The notes: a model not told the origin generated them from the letters alone. A stretch of DNA of 64,000 bases from Luscinia megarhynchos (GCA_034336665.1 CM067570.1:22463002-22527001); one strand, 5' to 3'; shown: positions 1 through 12,389, numbered from the stretch's first letter. A program made the numbers and translations.

Positions 1-18
1 CATTGTTTACTTATGCAC

Positions 19-102
19 CTTTTGCTGGAGGAAGCTCCAGTTTCTCAGGTGGAGGTACAGGTGTTTTTTCCTTTGGGACAGGTTTCTTAGGAATCTCTGG
101 CT
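19..102 (-). CDS. TTN: PEVK exon (PPAK type), last in window
   Basis: Encodes EPEIPKKPVPKEKTPVP, then PPEKLELPPAK. Acceptor TATCTTTAAAG, donor AAAG|GTGCAT. The PEVK array runs on past the left edge. Confidence 0.87.
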
Positions 103-313
103 CTTTAAAGATATTATTTTGCAAACACATGTTAAAATTGCTTTTGGAGCAGTAAAAGTGTGAACATGGAAACAAGATAAAAACACAGAACAAGACCACA
201 AACTCCCCCCAAAACATATATAAGAGTTACATAAAACTTCAAACAAGAAATTTAGATGAATTTTAATGAACACAAAAGATGTCATGAGTGACTTGCAAGA
301 AAAGATCATGTAC

Positions 314-415
314 CTTTTTCTCTTACAATTTCCTCTGGAGCAAATTCCTCTTCTTCCTCAGGAACAAAAATGGGAACCTTTTCTTCAGACACAACTTTCT
401 TTGCAACCTCGGGCA
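314..415 (-). CDS. TTN: PEVK mixed acidic exon
   Basis: Encodes VPEVAKKVVSEEKVPIF, then VPEEEEEFAPEEIVREK. Acceptor TATCTTCAAAG, donor AAAG|GTACAT. Confidence 0.87.
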
Positions 416-1171
416 CTTTGAAGATATTATTTTAAGAGCTTTACTTTCACAACATCACAAAGAAAAATCCATAACATAAAACACAAAGACACCAACTTTA
501 AAGTAACATTAGAAATAAAAATAGGGGAAACTATTGGGTATTTTTTAGTCCCTGAAATCAGTAATGTGCAATTGGGTTACAAGGATTATATGAGGATTAG
601 CAATTTTGCCCAATTTTTAATTTCACAGTGTCATTGCAAACAGAAAATATTAGCAAGATATGTTAATAGCCTTCCTCCACTTTGAATTTCACATCTAGGG
701 TGTAAGATCTGGTATGATCAGTAAATTGATGTTATTTTTATATAAGTTTAGCTAAAACTCTTGAGAATGTAGCTTATTCTCAAGGCACGTGTAAGAGTTA
801 TCTCCCCAAATTCAAGAATTTCCAGGTAAAGTGCCATAAATTTTAATTTTAGCTATTTTGTTTAAAGAAAACTTAAATTACTTTAAAAATTATTTCTGGA
901 TGATAATGTCGTAAGGAATTATTTCATTCACAGTAATCTCTTAAAGTGGAAAAAAGATCATTCAAGGCCTGATTCTCAGCTGACTGCAGTCAATAACAAA
1001 ATAGACAAGCCCTGTGTGAGCCCTAGCACTGCTCACTACAGGGAAGCAGCAGGGTGCTACAACCAGGGACCTGAATTCCCATGAGTATAAATTGAATGCT
1101 AAATCAGGTTCCACTGAAATGTGAAAATAGGAGGGAGAGGAACTATCTGCATATACCATGATGTGATATAC
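416..1171 (-). other. Intron
   Basis: About 755 bases, AT-rich. No feature was recognised. Confidence 0.6.
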
Positions 1172-1255
1172 CTTTAGCTGGTGGAATTTTCTTTACTTTA
1201 GGAACTGCAACAGGTACTTTTTCTTCTGGGACAGCTCTCTTGGGCACCTCTGGCA
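1172..1255 (-). CDS. TTN: PEVK exon (PPAK type)
   Basis: Encodes VPEVPKRAVPEEKVPVA, then VPKVKKIPPAK. Acceptor TATCTTTTAAG, donor AAAG|GTATAT. Confidence 0.88.
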
Positions 1256-1459
1256 CTTAAAAGATATTGTTTTGATAAGAAATTGGTAATTGCTTTTAGA
1301 ACATCAAAGCTACTAAAACGACAGAACAAAGTCACAAAGACCAGAAAGAAAACTCCTCTCAGAAGGTTAATTACATCCAGCTTAAAACAATCACTGGAGA
1401 TGAAGATCTATTAATAAATTGACCAAAGCTCTCATAATCTTCAAGAAGGAATGCTGTAC

Positions 1460-1546
1460 CTCTTGCTGGCATCTCTGGAACCTCTTCCTCTTCTTCAGGA
1501 GCAAACATAGGTACCTCCTCACTGGGACGTCGTGGTATTTCTGGCA
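1460..1546 (-). CDS. TTN: PEVK mixed acidic exon
   Basis: Encodes VPEIPRRPSEEVPMFAP, then EEEEEVPEMPAR. Starts like a PPAK unit and ends in a Glu run. Acceptor TATCTTTAAAG, donor AGAG|GTACAG. Confidence 0.87.
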
Positions 1547-1721
1547 CTTTAAAGATAGTTTTTAATTGTAGAAAACTTGGACACAACTTACACAGAAGCT
1601 AAAGCTGTGAATTAGCAAGTACATTTGTAACACGTTGCTATGACACCAGTTAAATTCTAACAACAAATGCACACAAACAAGAACAAACATTATCCACATG
1701 TTCAGCTACAGGAAGCAATAC

Positions 1722-1802
1722 CTTTGGCTGGTGGAGGTTCTGGCTTTTTATGTACAGGGACAGGTACTGCCTTTTCTGGAACCTTCTTGGGCACTTCAGG
1801 CA
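1722..1802 (-). CDS. TTN: PEVK exon (PPAK type)
   Basis: Encodes VPEVPKKVPEKAVPVPV, then HKKPEPPPAK. Donor AAAG|GTATTG. Confidence 0.88.
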
Positions 1803-2308
1803 CTTTAAAAACATTTTTGTTTAATGAATTAATTTTCAATGTAATACAAAACCTAGTAAAAAGATAACTGTTTATCTGATATTAAGATAACTACACAAAT
1901 ATGGTAAAATCTAGTTGTGTGAAAGTTAACATTGATTTTTTCCACAGATTTATGCACAGACGTAAACTTACAAATACACAGAGACTACAGAACTACAAAC
2001 TGGTGTAGTAAGGCTAAGTGGGAAGTCTGGCTGTTTAGATAAATTTTTTATCATCTGCTTTTGAAACAGCAAGTCCTTTAAAATGATTTAGATATGTAAG
2101 AGCCAAAAGACAGAGACAATAAAAACACAAAGACATTTTCAAAGCACATAATGACAGACACAGACACAACAGCGCCCTGATCAAACAGCTCAGGGAGTGG
2201 CTCAGAGACATTAGACTGAAGATGGGATTGTTACTGGCAGTAACAATCTTCTTATAAAGATGAAGAAACAAAAATAGAATCACACAGTCGAACCAGAAAA
2301 TAGTGTAC
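1803..2308 (-). other. Intron
   Basis: About 505 bases, with no recognised feature. Confidence 0.6.
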
Positions 2309-2395
2309 CTTTGGCTGGTGGAGGCTCTTCCACTCTTTTGGGCACTGGGACATGTACCTTTTCTTCTGGCACAAGTTTCTTTGGTACTTCAGGCA
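2309..2395 (-). CDS. TTN: PEVK exon (PPAK type)
   Basis: Encodes VPEVPKKLVPEEKVHVP, then VPKRVEEPPPAK. Donor AAAG|GTACAC. Confidence 0.88.
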
Positions 2396-2608
2396 CTTGA
2401 AAAAATATTATTGTAGCTTAAGAATTTAATTTTTGAGCCATAAGGTAAAGAACATTGATATGAATCAATAAAGTTGGATGATAAAGAAGAACTCTCAAGA
2501 ATAAAAAACTTTCTTCACTCTACATCACTTACAAAAAAAAAAAAAGACTGACTTTTACATTTTTTTATTTATAAAACATTCAGTCAAGAGCTATATCAAG
2601 TCATATAC

Positions 2609-2692
2609 CTTTGGCTGATGGAACATCCTTCTTTTTTGGTACAGGAACAGGAACCTTCTCTTCTGGAACAGGTTTCTTTGGCACTTCTGGAA
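2609..2692 (-). CDS. TTN: PEVK exon (PPAK type)
   Basis: Encodes VPEVPKKPVPEEKVPVP, then VPKKKDVPSAK. Acceptor TATCTTACTAAG, donor AAAG|GTATAT. Confidence 0.88.
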
Positions 2693-2927
2693 CTTAGTAA
2701 GATATTAAATATTGAGCTTGGTATGAAAATCTAAAACAACGTGACATACAAACCAGTTATACTAAAACTAAAAACAAACACTCATTAATCACAATTAAAC
2801 ACAAACAAAAAGAACCACAGTCCTTAAGAGTAACAGTTCTTTTTCTATCCTAGTTTTTAACACAAATTAGAAGATAAATGAATGCTAGAAGATCTTTCTG
2901 ATCACAGATAATTACAAGTGCATATAC

Positions 2928-3002
2928 CTTTAGCTGGGGGAGCTTCCTTCTTCGGCACTTGGACTTTCTTTTCAGGTACAGGTTTCTTTGTCACCTCGGG
3001 CA
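2928..3002 (-). CDS. TTN: PEVK exon (PPAK type)
   Basis: Encodes VPEVTKKPVPEKKVQVP, then KKEAPPAK. Donor AAAG|GTATAT. Confidence 0.88.
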
Positions 3003-3208
3003 CTTCAAAAACATGATTTTGGTTAAAAAAATAAACCATAAGCTACTCAAAAAAGAAATTAAACAAAAAAGACAGCAGCACAAATATTTCACATGAAGAT
3101 CCCTCTCCAAAAAGAACAGCAAAAAGTAAAAAGCAATTAAGGCATCTGAAAAGTATTGTGAATTACATATTCAGAGGATGCCTTCTAACATGAAGAGATG
3201 ATATATAC

Positions 3209-3286
3209 CTTTTGCTGGAGGAGGTTCTTTTTTCTTCAGAATAGGTATTTTTTCCTCTGGAACAGGCTTCTTGGGAACCTCAGGCA
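3209..3286 (-). CDS. TTN: PEVK exon (PPAK type)
   Basis: Encodes VPEVPKKPVPEEKIPIL, then KKKEPPPAK. Acceptor TATCTTTCAAG, donor AAAG|GTATAT. Confidence 0.88.
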
Positions 3287-4567
3287 CTTGAAAGATACCA
3301 TTAATGTTTTAGGTATTTCATTCCATAAAAACAGGAATATAAAGTGCAAACAAAGATCACAAATACATAACTCACGCAAACAAACATCACATACTCCAAA
3401 CAAACAGCTGTGATTTTAAAGGGTTTTATCACTAAGACAAAAAAATTAACAAACACATCATATTAGCTGCTATTTTGTCCATTCTCCCTGCTCAACTGAA
3501 ACGTATCTAAATTTTTGTTTGTACTCCAAACACCAGAAATGTCCATGCAAATTTTACAATGGCAGGAGAATAATTTCACTGGCTCTGAGCATACTGAAGT
3601 AAGTTTGGAGCATATATTAATTAAACTTAGCTACTGTGAGAGATCCAGTGGAAATTTCAACCAACACTTATCTTTCTTTTCAGGATTAACCCAGGTTTTG
3701 CAGTGTACAGCCTCATCTTTTCTCATGTTTATAACAAAATTTGTACTGCAAACAATGTTAGATATAATTTCGACACTTATTAGTTAGTCAAAAGAAATTC
3801 TAAACTTTGAGGGAAAATGACACTGTAGAATGATTTGGATCAGGACTGGAAATGATACTCTTAGATTATGTAATTTTGGAAAATTGGATATGCATGATCT
3901 GTATCTTTATATTATGATGCAGAAAGGCTTTCTTACAAGATCTCGGCATGACCTGGCTCTCCAAAGTAGTGAATATTATGTTCATCCTGTACTAAAAATG
4001 TAGAAAATTTATACCCATACCATAAAAGTTAGTCCTGACTGAACCATCTGAAATTAAGATTATTTAAATATGGATATTTTTTCTTTTTAATGGAAGTATA
4101 TTATTCCCTTCACGACAGAAATAAACACCAATCATAGGGCTTTCCAAGATTTCTGAAAAGAATTCAGTGTTTAGAAACCTGTGTTCCTAAATCACTTATT
4201 TTCAGGTATCCTAGCTATTTTCTAGATAAATGTAATTTTTGTCTTTACACAAGCATTTTTGAGTATTTCAAGCACAGTCTGATAGCAAAATTGGACCCCA
4301 GATGAGGATGAAATTAAGCTTGGTTAAATTTTTATAGTGGTTATGCAGAATTAATGTATGACATGGAACATTTGAATTTATGAAGATAGTAGTAAAAAGT
4401 AGATATACAGGCATCACACGTTTTCTGCACTATATAATATATAATAATCAATAAACACCTTTAAAAACACACAAAGCACACTGCAACATTTTAAAACAAA
4501 TTTTGGTATTTTCATAGAACGAAAAGATACTAGTTTTTCTCACACAAACCCTAAAGTTAAAGTATAC
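3287..4567 (-). other. Long PEVK intron
   Basis: About 1.3 kb next to the long acidic exon. No exon or named repeat was recognised. Confidence 0.6.
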
Positions 4568-4906
4568 CTCTAGCTGGTAGGGGAGCCTTCTCTTCATACT
4601 GGGGGACCTGTGGCTCTTCCTCCTCATATTCAGCAGCTTCCTCTCCATAATAAGCAGCTTCTTCTTCATAATGGATTACTTCTTCCTCTTCATACTGAGG
4701 AGCTTCTTCCTCTTCATACTGAGGAGCTTCCTCCTCATAGTGACTAACTTCATAATGGCGAACTTCCTCCTTGTAATGGATTACCTCCTTCTCAAATCTG
4801 GTGGTCTCTTCCTCCTCATATCTTGGAGTCTCTTCCTCCTCTTCATACTGAGGAACTTCAACGTACGCCTTTTCTCTTCGGACAACTGTCTTGCGTACTT
4901 CAGGCA
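4568..4906 (-). CDS. TTN: PEVK polyglutamate/Tyr repeat exon (QYEEEE)
   Basis: 339 bases, the largest PEVK exon here: VPEVRKTVVRREKAYVEV, then many PQYEEEE / HYEEE / RYEEEE units of 6-8 residues, then EEKAPLPAR. It resembles the acidic YEEYEE exon of mammalian PEVK but the repeats are more regular. Donor AGAG|GTATAC. Confidence 0.88.
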
Positions 4907-5096
4907 CTTAAAAAGATACCAATTAAAAGAACCTTACAATTTATCTTACTAATAACAAGGATCACAAGGCATTGGCAACTAAGAGTTAGCCAAAGGAAGA
5001 ACATTCCATAGAAAACAAATCAGTACTCACTATACATGGAACATACAAGACACAGAAAAACATGTACACCATATTTCAGTATTATATCCAGTATAC

Positions 5097-5180
5097 CTTT
5101 GGCTGGTGGTCTTGCCATTTTTTTAGGAGGATAAATTGGTACTCTTTCTTCAATGATAGCCCTCTCTGGTACATCAGGCA
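5097..5180 (-). CDS. TTN: PEVK exon (PPAK type)
   Basis: Encodes VPDVPERAIIEERVPIY, then PPKKMARPPAK. Acceptor TATCTTTTAAG, donor AAAG|GTATAC. Confidence 0.87.
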
Positions 5181-6997
5181 CTTAAAAGATACAGTACAAT
5201 TACATTTAAGAATTTTTAGATGCAAATTGTTTAAAAGCAAAAGTATTCTTGGCAAGAAACAGAAAAAGATATCATACAAACACATGGCTGACATGCAAAA
5301 GACAAGTATACTTATTGTCACTGGACATGTAGCTAGGGAAGACATTAGGCTTCTTCTCAATTAAGGAACAACAAACTTTTCAAGATACCAATATAAGCAG
5401 CTGATGTGATTCCTGCTTCATCCACTGCTGCCAACAGTGAAGTTAAGTTTGCTGATGGGCAGAACTAAAAATCCAAAGCCATCCAATTACAAAATCAATA
5501 AACATTATTCTCTGTAGCAGCTCCTCTCCAGAGCAGTGGCACTTTGCGCTACCTCAGGAAGAGATCAAGAGTCCTCATTCACTGACAAGATTTGTATAGG
5601 AGACTCCAGGTGAAGGTGAAGGAATATGTGGAGAAAAACTCTGAGAGTGACTAATGATAGATAAGAGCTCTGGTCTAACTAAATCAAAAGAATGACTTGC
5701 TTGGTGAGAAAGGTGGTTTTCCTTTTCCATCAATCACTTAATGAAGTGACTTGTTTGTTCTGACATGGCAAGGAGCCATTCCGTGCAAAAGCAGGAGCAT
5801 TTCCAAAAGATTGAGATGTGGATATGTTCAGTTTTCAAGATTTATTCAGGAAAGAATGCTATGTTTAAGCAGCATATTCTCTTTTACAGAAGTGTGTGGG
5901 TTTCATCTTCTGAGGCAGGTGTTTTGGAAAATTTTTGACCAATATAACTGCACAGAAAATTATCTTGGCATTTTAAGATCTGGCAGACTTGCCAAGAGAG
6001 TAACTGTGGCATTTTCTTAACAGATTTGAGATTTTTTTCAGACCTTAAGAGATAGAATCCATTCTGTCAGTGAGAGATTTGAGAATTTCTAGAAGCTTTA
6101 TTCATGACAAGCTACAGTGAGCACAGATGAGTGGCTGCCACAAGTCCTGATGCTTGGTATTATTTTTGGGGTAATGCACCTCTCTAAATATTTTCTGTCC
6201 TTGATATTTAATTATAAATGCCAGGTATATCTACATTTGAAATCTTAAACTAAAACTGGTTGGAACTGGTACTTTGGTGAATTTGAAAAAAACTGCATTG
6301 TGCATGAGTGCCTTTTCAGAAAGCTCAGGTTCCTATGAGACTAAATAGATAATTTAACTTCACACTGATTTGTCTGTATTAATCTTTCATTATATGAATA
6401 TGATAATGCCATTTATCAACAGTATCAGGTCAAAAAGTAGTAAGTGTGAGGCATCTCGTGGATCATTTTCACAAATCAATAGATAGTCTGCAAAAGTGAA
6501 AGAGGAATAAATTTTCTTTAAAAGCTGTGAACTATTGAGCAGGCAGATCCATTACATTGGATTGTGTTAAGTGTCTCAGCCATGTAGGCAACAGTAGGGG
6601 TAAAGATTTTTTCTTTCACCTTCAGATTCAGGTGAGGAGTTGCTTTTACAAAACAGGAAAGGTCTGTCTGTCTTTTCAGAATAGTAAAGCCTGTTAACTG
6701 AAATGAAAACAAAGACTGCCTCCTGTTTCTCCTCAAAGGTCAGACAGGTGGCAAAATTTAAAAAGGAGGACCTGATGAAATTATTTGGCTTCCACTATGA
6801 GAACAGCAGTAAGCCAAGAGGAAAGGATTAAACATTTTGTGAGAATGAAATACTGTCCTGCATTATTCTACGAGCTTCACTTTCCTGACAAACTGGCAAC
6901 AGCAAAGGACATGAAATTTTGCTTTACTCTCTCTGTTTTTTTTTTCACTAGCTGACAAGATGTAACTTTGGATACAGAATCTTTTCGTTCTTCATAC
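5181..6997 (-). other. Long PEVK intron
   Basis: About 1.8 kb. I searched it for the usual exon starts (AAG|TGCCNGA, AAAG|AGCC) and ends (AAAG|GT) on the minus strand and found no convincing exon. No named transposon was recognised. Confidence 0.6.
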
Positions 6998-7078
6998 CTG
7001 TGTATGAAATCTCCTGTTCTGTGTGGAGAGAAACGGATACTTCCTCTGACATAGCCCAATGTTCTTCTTCTGTTGGTA
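6998..7078 (-). CDS. TTN: PEVK acidic exon (VPTEEEHW...LHTEQE)
   Basis: Encodes VPTEEEHWAMSEEVSVS, then LHTEQEISYT. Third copy of the Trp/HREE exon type. Acceptor GTCTTTGAAG, donor ACAG|GTATGA. Confidence 0.85.
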
Positions 7079-7457
7079 CTTCAAAGACAGAGTCTAACAT
7101 TAATATTTTTTTTCTGGTAAAATCATGTACAAAAATAAATATCCCATTTGGAGTTTCTTAGAAAAAGTAACTATTATTTCCTGACACCACCCACGCCCAG
7201 AATAATTAGTAAAATTGTGTCTAGTATTTCTTGAAGACTTTGTAAAAGTTCCTCTGTGACTACAGTGGATCATAGTGATGCACTTGGTAGTGTAAGGTTA
7301 ATGGTCAGACTCAATGACATTAAGTGTTTTGTGCAACTTAAATCATTCTATAATTCTAAGTTTAAGCCTCAGGAGATGTGCCAGAGCAGTAGGCCTGAAG
7401 CTCTGGTAGTCTTACATGAGCACAATCTGTTCATAGTTAACCCATGGGCAGGACTAC

Positions 7458-7541
7458 CTTCTGGTGGTGGAGACACTTTTCTCTTTTGAACAGCCATGGA
7501 TATTCTTTCTTCTCTGGCAGTTTTCCTCTGTGCTTCTGGCA
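7458..7541 (-). CDS. TTN: PEVK exon (EERISMAV)
   Basis: Encodes VPEAQRKTAREERISMA, then VQKRKVSPPPE. Acceptor TATCTTTAAAG, donor GAAG|GTAGTC. Confidence 0.85.
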
Positions 7542-8271
7542 CTTTAAAGATAGTAATTGTAAGAATACTAGCTTCTAAAAGAAATCACACACATTCTGAA
7601 AATATTAAAGAATTATAGACAAACAATTGGGAGCAAATAGCACGCTATCTTAAAGAAAATATAATAAACACAACAATCACATGGGACATACAAATAATAT
7701 ATAGTAAAATAAAGTATCTAGTATTAGAGTTATAATATATAGACCAAAACAAATAAAAATGGAACAGAATATTCACATACAATGACATAAGATAGAATGA
7801 AGAAGATAAGAGGTAAATACTTTGTCTCTAGACTCTTCAGAAACTCAAACCACAGAAGACCACACACACAGGGTACATAACAACAAACACAAGAAAAGCA
7901 CAGAAACAGAGAACATATTTGTACGTTTGAAACACTTCACTGAATATTGACAATATTACAAACATTGATAATTTTTTTCAAGTTTTCAATCTTTTTTCAC
8001 TAAGTAAATGTTGTCACTTGGCTTTGCAAGGATTTAAGCATAGAGAGTGATCAATGAAATTAAATAGTAGCTAAAAAATGCAAAGAATGAAGGTATATTA
8101 CTATTTTCTGTCACACTCAGCAGTATTTTGAAGGGAAAAAAGATTAAGGTCTTTTTAATTTATAACCAAATCAGGAGAGACAGATTTGATTAACTAGGCA
8201 GACTGTGAGTATGATGTACATGGATGTCTGATATATAAAAGCTGTCCCTATTTCCAACATAACTTGTATAC
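7542..8271 (-). other. Intron
   Basis: About 730 bases, very A-rich on the plus strand. No exon was recognised. Confidence 0.6.
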
Positions 8272-8349
8272 CTTTAGCTGGTGGAGCTGCCACTTTCTGT
8301 GGAATTGGAACAGGTACTTTTTCTTCTGGCACAGGCTTCTTGGGCGCTG
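8272..8349 (-). CDS. TTN: PEVK exon (PPAK type) with tandem acceptor
   Basis: Encodes AAPKKPVPEEKVPVPIP, then QKVAAPPAK. The acceptor reads GCTAGCAG|CG, a NAGNAG pair; both choices keep frame and differ by one codon. The VPE start of its relatives is lost. Confidence 0.84.
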
Positions 8350-8579
8350 CTAGCAGTTTTCAAAAAAAAGTTTATTGTAATAGATGCTAAATTAATCACA
8401 GTATATAAACATAAGCAGATGACAAAACACAAATCAGAGACTTGACAGTTCTTCAAATAAAAAAAAAAAGAAAAAAAGACAGCAAACACTGAACATTAGA
8501 GTCTGTGTTAGATAGACATAAATACAAACCACTGTTCTGAAACAAGACTTCTCTTGTGTAATTCTGAAAATTTATATAC

Positions 8580-8657
8580 CTTTCTTTGGTGGAGCTACTT
8601 CTTTTTTAGCAACAGCAACTTTTTCTTCTGTGATAATTTTCCTGTGCACTTCAGTCA
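8580..8657 (-). CDS. TTN: PEVK exon
   Basis: Encodes VTEVHRKIITEEKVAVA, then KKEVAPPKK. Donor AAAG|GTATAT. Confidence 0.86.
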
Positions 8658-8957
8658 CTTAAAAATAATGTGCAAGAATATTTAATTACAATATTTGAAA
8701 TGCAGGTATATGTTTCTTTTAGTTATTCTGATTGTTTAAAAAAAAAGTGCTAGGTGAACTTCAACAGCAACAAAAATAAAATATTGCTGAAGAGCATCCT
8801 TTACATCCATAGCACCAAAATGAATAAAGTCAAAAGAAAGGGGTGATCCCTACAAAGGTTACAAATACTAACAAACAAAACTGTATTTAAGTAAAATACC
8901 TAAACACAAATACTGCAAGACCAAACTAAAAAATCTCCATGGTAATAATGTGTTTAC

Positions 8958-9020
8958 CTTTGGTTGTTGGAGGTTCTTCAAACTCTGCCTCAAAAGTGGG
9001 CACCAGTGCTTCTGCAGGTT
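8958..9020 (-). CDS. TTN: PEVK exon, 21 codons
   Basis: Encodes EPAEALVPTFEAEFEEP, then PTTK. Short and without the PKK core. Acceptor TCTTTTTTAAG, donor AAAG|GTAAAC. Confidence 0.82.
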
Positions 9021-9313
9021 CTTAAAAAAGATTTTGTAACTTTAGAAAATTTGTTTGATTTCATCAACAGGTATAAGATAGAAGATGAAATAACATATAA
9101 ATAACACATAATAACATAAATCTCATCAAGACAGCACAGGTCACAGGTCTCATTGTAGACAAACAGACATTAAAACATGTTAAGTGTTGAAGAAATACTG
9201 GAGATATATGTTGTATCAACAGTACAATTGCCAACCAAGGCATATATGTTAAAGATGGAATACAGCAAAAAAGCTTTTTTTTTTTTGGCAACAGGAACAA
9301 ACCACTGATATAC

Positions 9314-9397
9314 CTTTTGCTGGTGGAGCCACCATTTTTTTAGACACAGGAACAGGTACTTTCTCTTTAGGAACTGCTTTCTTATGAACTTCAGGAA
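9314..9397 (-). CDS. TTN: PEVK exon (PPAK type)
   Basis: Encodes VPEVHKKAVPKEKVPVP, then VSKKMVAPPAK. Donor AAAG|GTATAT. Confidence 0.88.
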
Positions 9398-9645
9398 CTT
9401 CAGAAAAGTAAGCAAGATGAGAAGGAAGATGAGAAAGAATATTAAAGTGCAATATTTCCAATTGCCTACTACACAATATGTTTTACTGAGTTAAAACAAA
9501 CAATAATTTTCAAAGTACAAGGTGGAATTTGAGACAGCATTCATCATGTGAGAAGACACCACCTATGCCAACATGTACAAGCAGACAGTAAGACAAACAT
9601 AATCCCTTTGAAGACATATCAACCAGTTGAGGAACTGGTTTATAC

Positions 9646-9720
9646 CTTTAATTGCTGGAGCTTCCTTAGGAGCAGCTGGAACTTTTGGCTCAGGGACGAC
9701 TCTCCTGGGCTTCTCTGGCA
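9646..9720 (-). CDS. TTN: PEVK exon
   Basis: Encodes VPEKPRRVVPEPKVPAA, then PKEAPAIK. Acceptor TCTTTTAAAG, donor AAAG|GTATAA. Confidence 0.86.
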
Positions 9721-9872
9721 CTTTAAAAGATTACAATACACAGTTTTACAGAGAGGAGTATCACTATAGCACAAACACATAAAAACGCCAAAAATGGACA
9801 TAAACATGTAATGGCAACATAATGTTAAGAATGAGGAAACAACCCAAATGTTGTAGTGAAAGGAACTTATAC

Positions 9873-9947
9873 CTTTTGTGGGAGGGGCTTCCTCTCTTTT
9901 TGGAACAGTTACCGTCTCCTCTATGTAGTAAGACTCTTCTTCAGTCA
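9873..9947 (-). CDS. TTN: PEVK exon
   Basis: Encodes VTEEESYYIEETVTVPK, then REEAPPTK. Mixes an acidic YY segment with a PPxK end. Confidence 0.85.
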
Positions 9948-10771
9948 CTTTTAAAAAGAGTAAAATATAAAAATACTTAAGTTTAAGTATTTAACATATA
10001 TTATTGTCTTTATGGCCCTGGTAAGCAACAAAATGTTCCTAAGACAAAAATAAACAAATGTGCTTTATTTATAGAGTCCTCTGGGATGACAAAATCTACA
10101 TCCAAGCCATCCTGCTTCCTGTGAGGCCAATGGAAACACTCCAAGCAACTTAAATGGAACTGAGAGACTGAGCCCCCATCTTGTATTTGTGTGGAATTTG
10201 AAAATGCTCCATTCCTCTGCCCACTACCTCACTAATGTTGGAATTTTTTTGAGAAATCTTTCCCCAAATACTGAGAAAATTCCTTGACTGAAGATTTCCC
10301 TGGAAAAATCTGTGGTGTCACTAGTCACAGAAACTGAGTCAATCAGTGTTACTGCCCTTCACAGTATTATGTGACCACCAATAAACTCACAGGTGGAAAA
10401 AATATAGTTATTTTACAATGAAATTATCTGAGGAACTTGAGTGCATTGTGATATTTGGAAGAACATTTACTTTATCCAAACAACCTGGTGGAAGTGGAAC
10501 TTCCAACAGAGGAAGTCCTGATAGATTTCACTATCAAAGAGATAACTTACTATTTTCACTGTGTTGAAAGAGGATTAGCTACTCCACTTTTCAAAAGCAA
10601 GCAATAGAAGTTGTAGACATAAAAATTAAAATTTATAAGTTACAAAACATATTTATATAGCAATAATTTTTTCCTAATGAATAAAGCAAGTATTAATCCA
10701 AACTATCTATTTGGTATAGACCAAAAATTGCTTTTTTGCTTTTGCATAGTCTTCCTGAATTGTTGTCATAC
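9948..10771 (-). other. Intron
   Basis: About 820 bases. No exon or named repeat was recognised. Confidence 0.6.
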
Positions 10772-10849
10772 CTTCAGAAATCTCTTCTCTGTGAAGGGAA
10801 AAAGATACTTCCTCTCTTTCTTCTTCAGACCATTCTTCAACTGTTGGCT
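10772..10849 (-). CDS. TTN: PEVK acidic exon (EPTVEEW...HREE)
   Basis: Encodes EPTVEEWSEEEREEVSF, then SLHREEISE. Acceptor CCTTAAAG, donor GAAG|GTATGA. Second copy of the Trp/HREE exon type. Confidence 0.86.
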
Positions 10850-11991
10850 CTTTAAGGAAAATTATTAGTTTTAGTATTTTGGTGGATGGATAAATGGACA
10901 GAGGGAAAGATTGATGGGTAGAGAAGATGAAGACCAATTCTTAGAAGTTCTATATGACAATGACAGATATCCAGAAAGTGCTGTGCACGTACATAAATAT
11001 GTTTGATTTGTTCTAAATTATGGGGTTTGTCCATGTCCCAGGTTCCCTCTTGTGTGTTTTATCTAATACCATTCACTGGCCAAACACTGCCAGTTCATTA
11101 GAATGCCTCAGCTCCCCAAATTTCCCCAGAACAGCTCAAGTGGGGGAAACAAGAGTCAAAGAATTAGAGGCTTCTCCTTGATCCAACTGTATGAAAGTGA
11201 GGGAAGGAAAAAAATGAGATGTATAGGTCAAGAACTGAAAAGACATCCTGGCATGCACTCATCTACAAAGATGACTGAGTCAGGGAAAAGCTCAGCTAGT
11301 TCTGGAGAAAAGGTTAATTTGCAGGAGACAAACAGAAATTAACACTGCATGTATACATATGAATGTGTATTTGCAAGTTCATATTTTAGATACACGTTCC
11401 AAATTTTCTTCTAAAAATTCATTTATGATTTTTAAAGGAAAGTGCAAATTGTCTTGACTGGGTAGTTATTAATGGGATATAAAAACAGACAAAATGCTGA
11501 TTTCAGTTATCTTGAAGCAGATGTTATGGAATTATACTAACTTAAAACAGCCAATCTCAATCTTCCCTGAACATGAGAATGTGAACTGAAAGCTGGTGAG
11601 AAGCTAACACTGCAGAGGCAAGCAGTATTTTGTCTTCAGGGCTACAGACAGCTTTGTAGTGAGACTGACAAATGGATGGTTACAGCCTTAATTTGTGGAC
11701 TCTAAAATAAACATTACATTCATATTTGTAACTGCAAATTTATGAGGCCCTGATCTGAAGATCATTGTGTTCAGTAGTAGAGTTTGCATTCCTGTCAATG
11801 TGGTGGGATCCTGACATTCAAGACTGAAATTGTAAATGACACTTTAGGAGGCTCTTAACTGCCTGCAGATCAACACAAAACTCATACAAGACAACTATCA
11901 AAAAATCTTTGGTGTATTCTGATATTGATATTAGAAAAACAGACTTGCAGACATAGCCCAAGTTTCTCACTATTAACTGTTTATAGTGTAC
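10850..11991 (-). other. Intron
   Basis: About 1.1 kb without a recognised exon or repeat. A short (TGGA/TAGG)-like stretch lies near 10880-10925. Confidence 0.6.
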
Positions 11992-12090
11992 CTTCAGGTG
12001 ATGGGATTTCCTCTGGAATGGCAACAGATATTCTTTCTTCTGTAATAAGTACTCTTTCTTCAAAAGTGGCTTTCTTATGCACTTCAGGCA
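11992..12090 (-). CDS. TTN: PEVK exon (EERISVAIPEE)
   Basis: Encodes VPEVHKKATFEERVLIT, then EERISVAIPEEIPSPE. It precedes the acidic exon at 10772, as the similar exon at 7458 precedes 6998. Confidence 0.87.
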
Positions 12091-12389
12091 CTTTGAAAGA
12101 TAATGATTAAATGTATGCTTTACCAATTCCATTGTGAAAATGTAGTTTCAAAATGCTAAATCTAGTTTTCCAAAGAAGGGTACTGAGCACATAACATATA
12201 ACAGAAATTCAATATTTAGAAAGAATACCGTGTAAGTATTGCATAAGAGATACAACATACTGCAATGATTCATGGTCTAAATGAGAACAGAACTCACAAG
12301 AGAAAGCACAAATCAACGACTAGTAACAGGACAGAGCTTAGACAGGAGCTGAGAAATAGCATATTCTTGTATTCTACTGGAAAGCATAC

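Noticed and set aside
10490..10560. Plus-strand stretch reading LPTEEVLIDF
   Set aside because: Looks like a PEVK fragment but is on the wrong strand with no splice sites; treated as chance.
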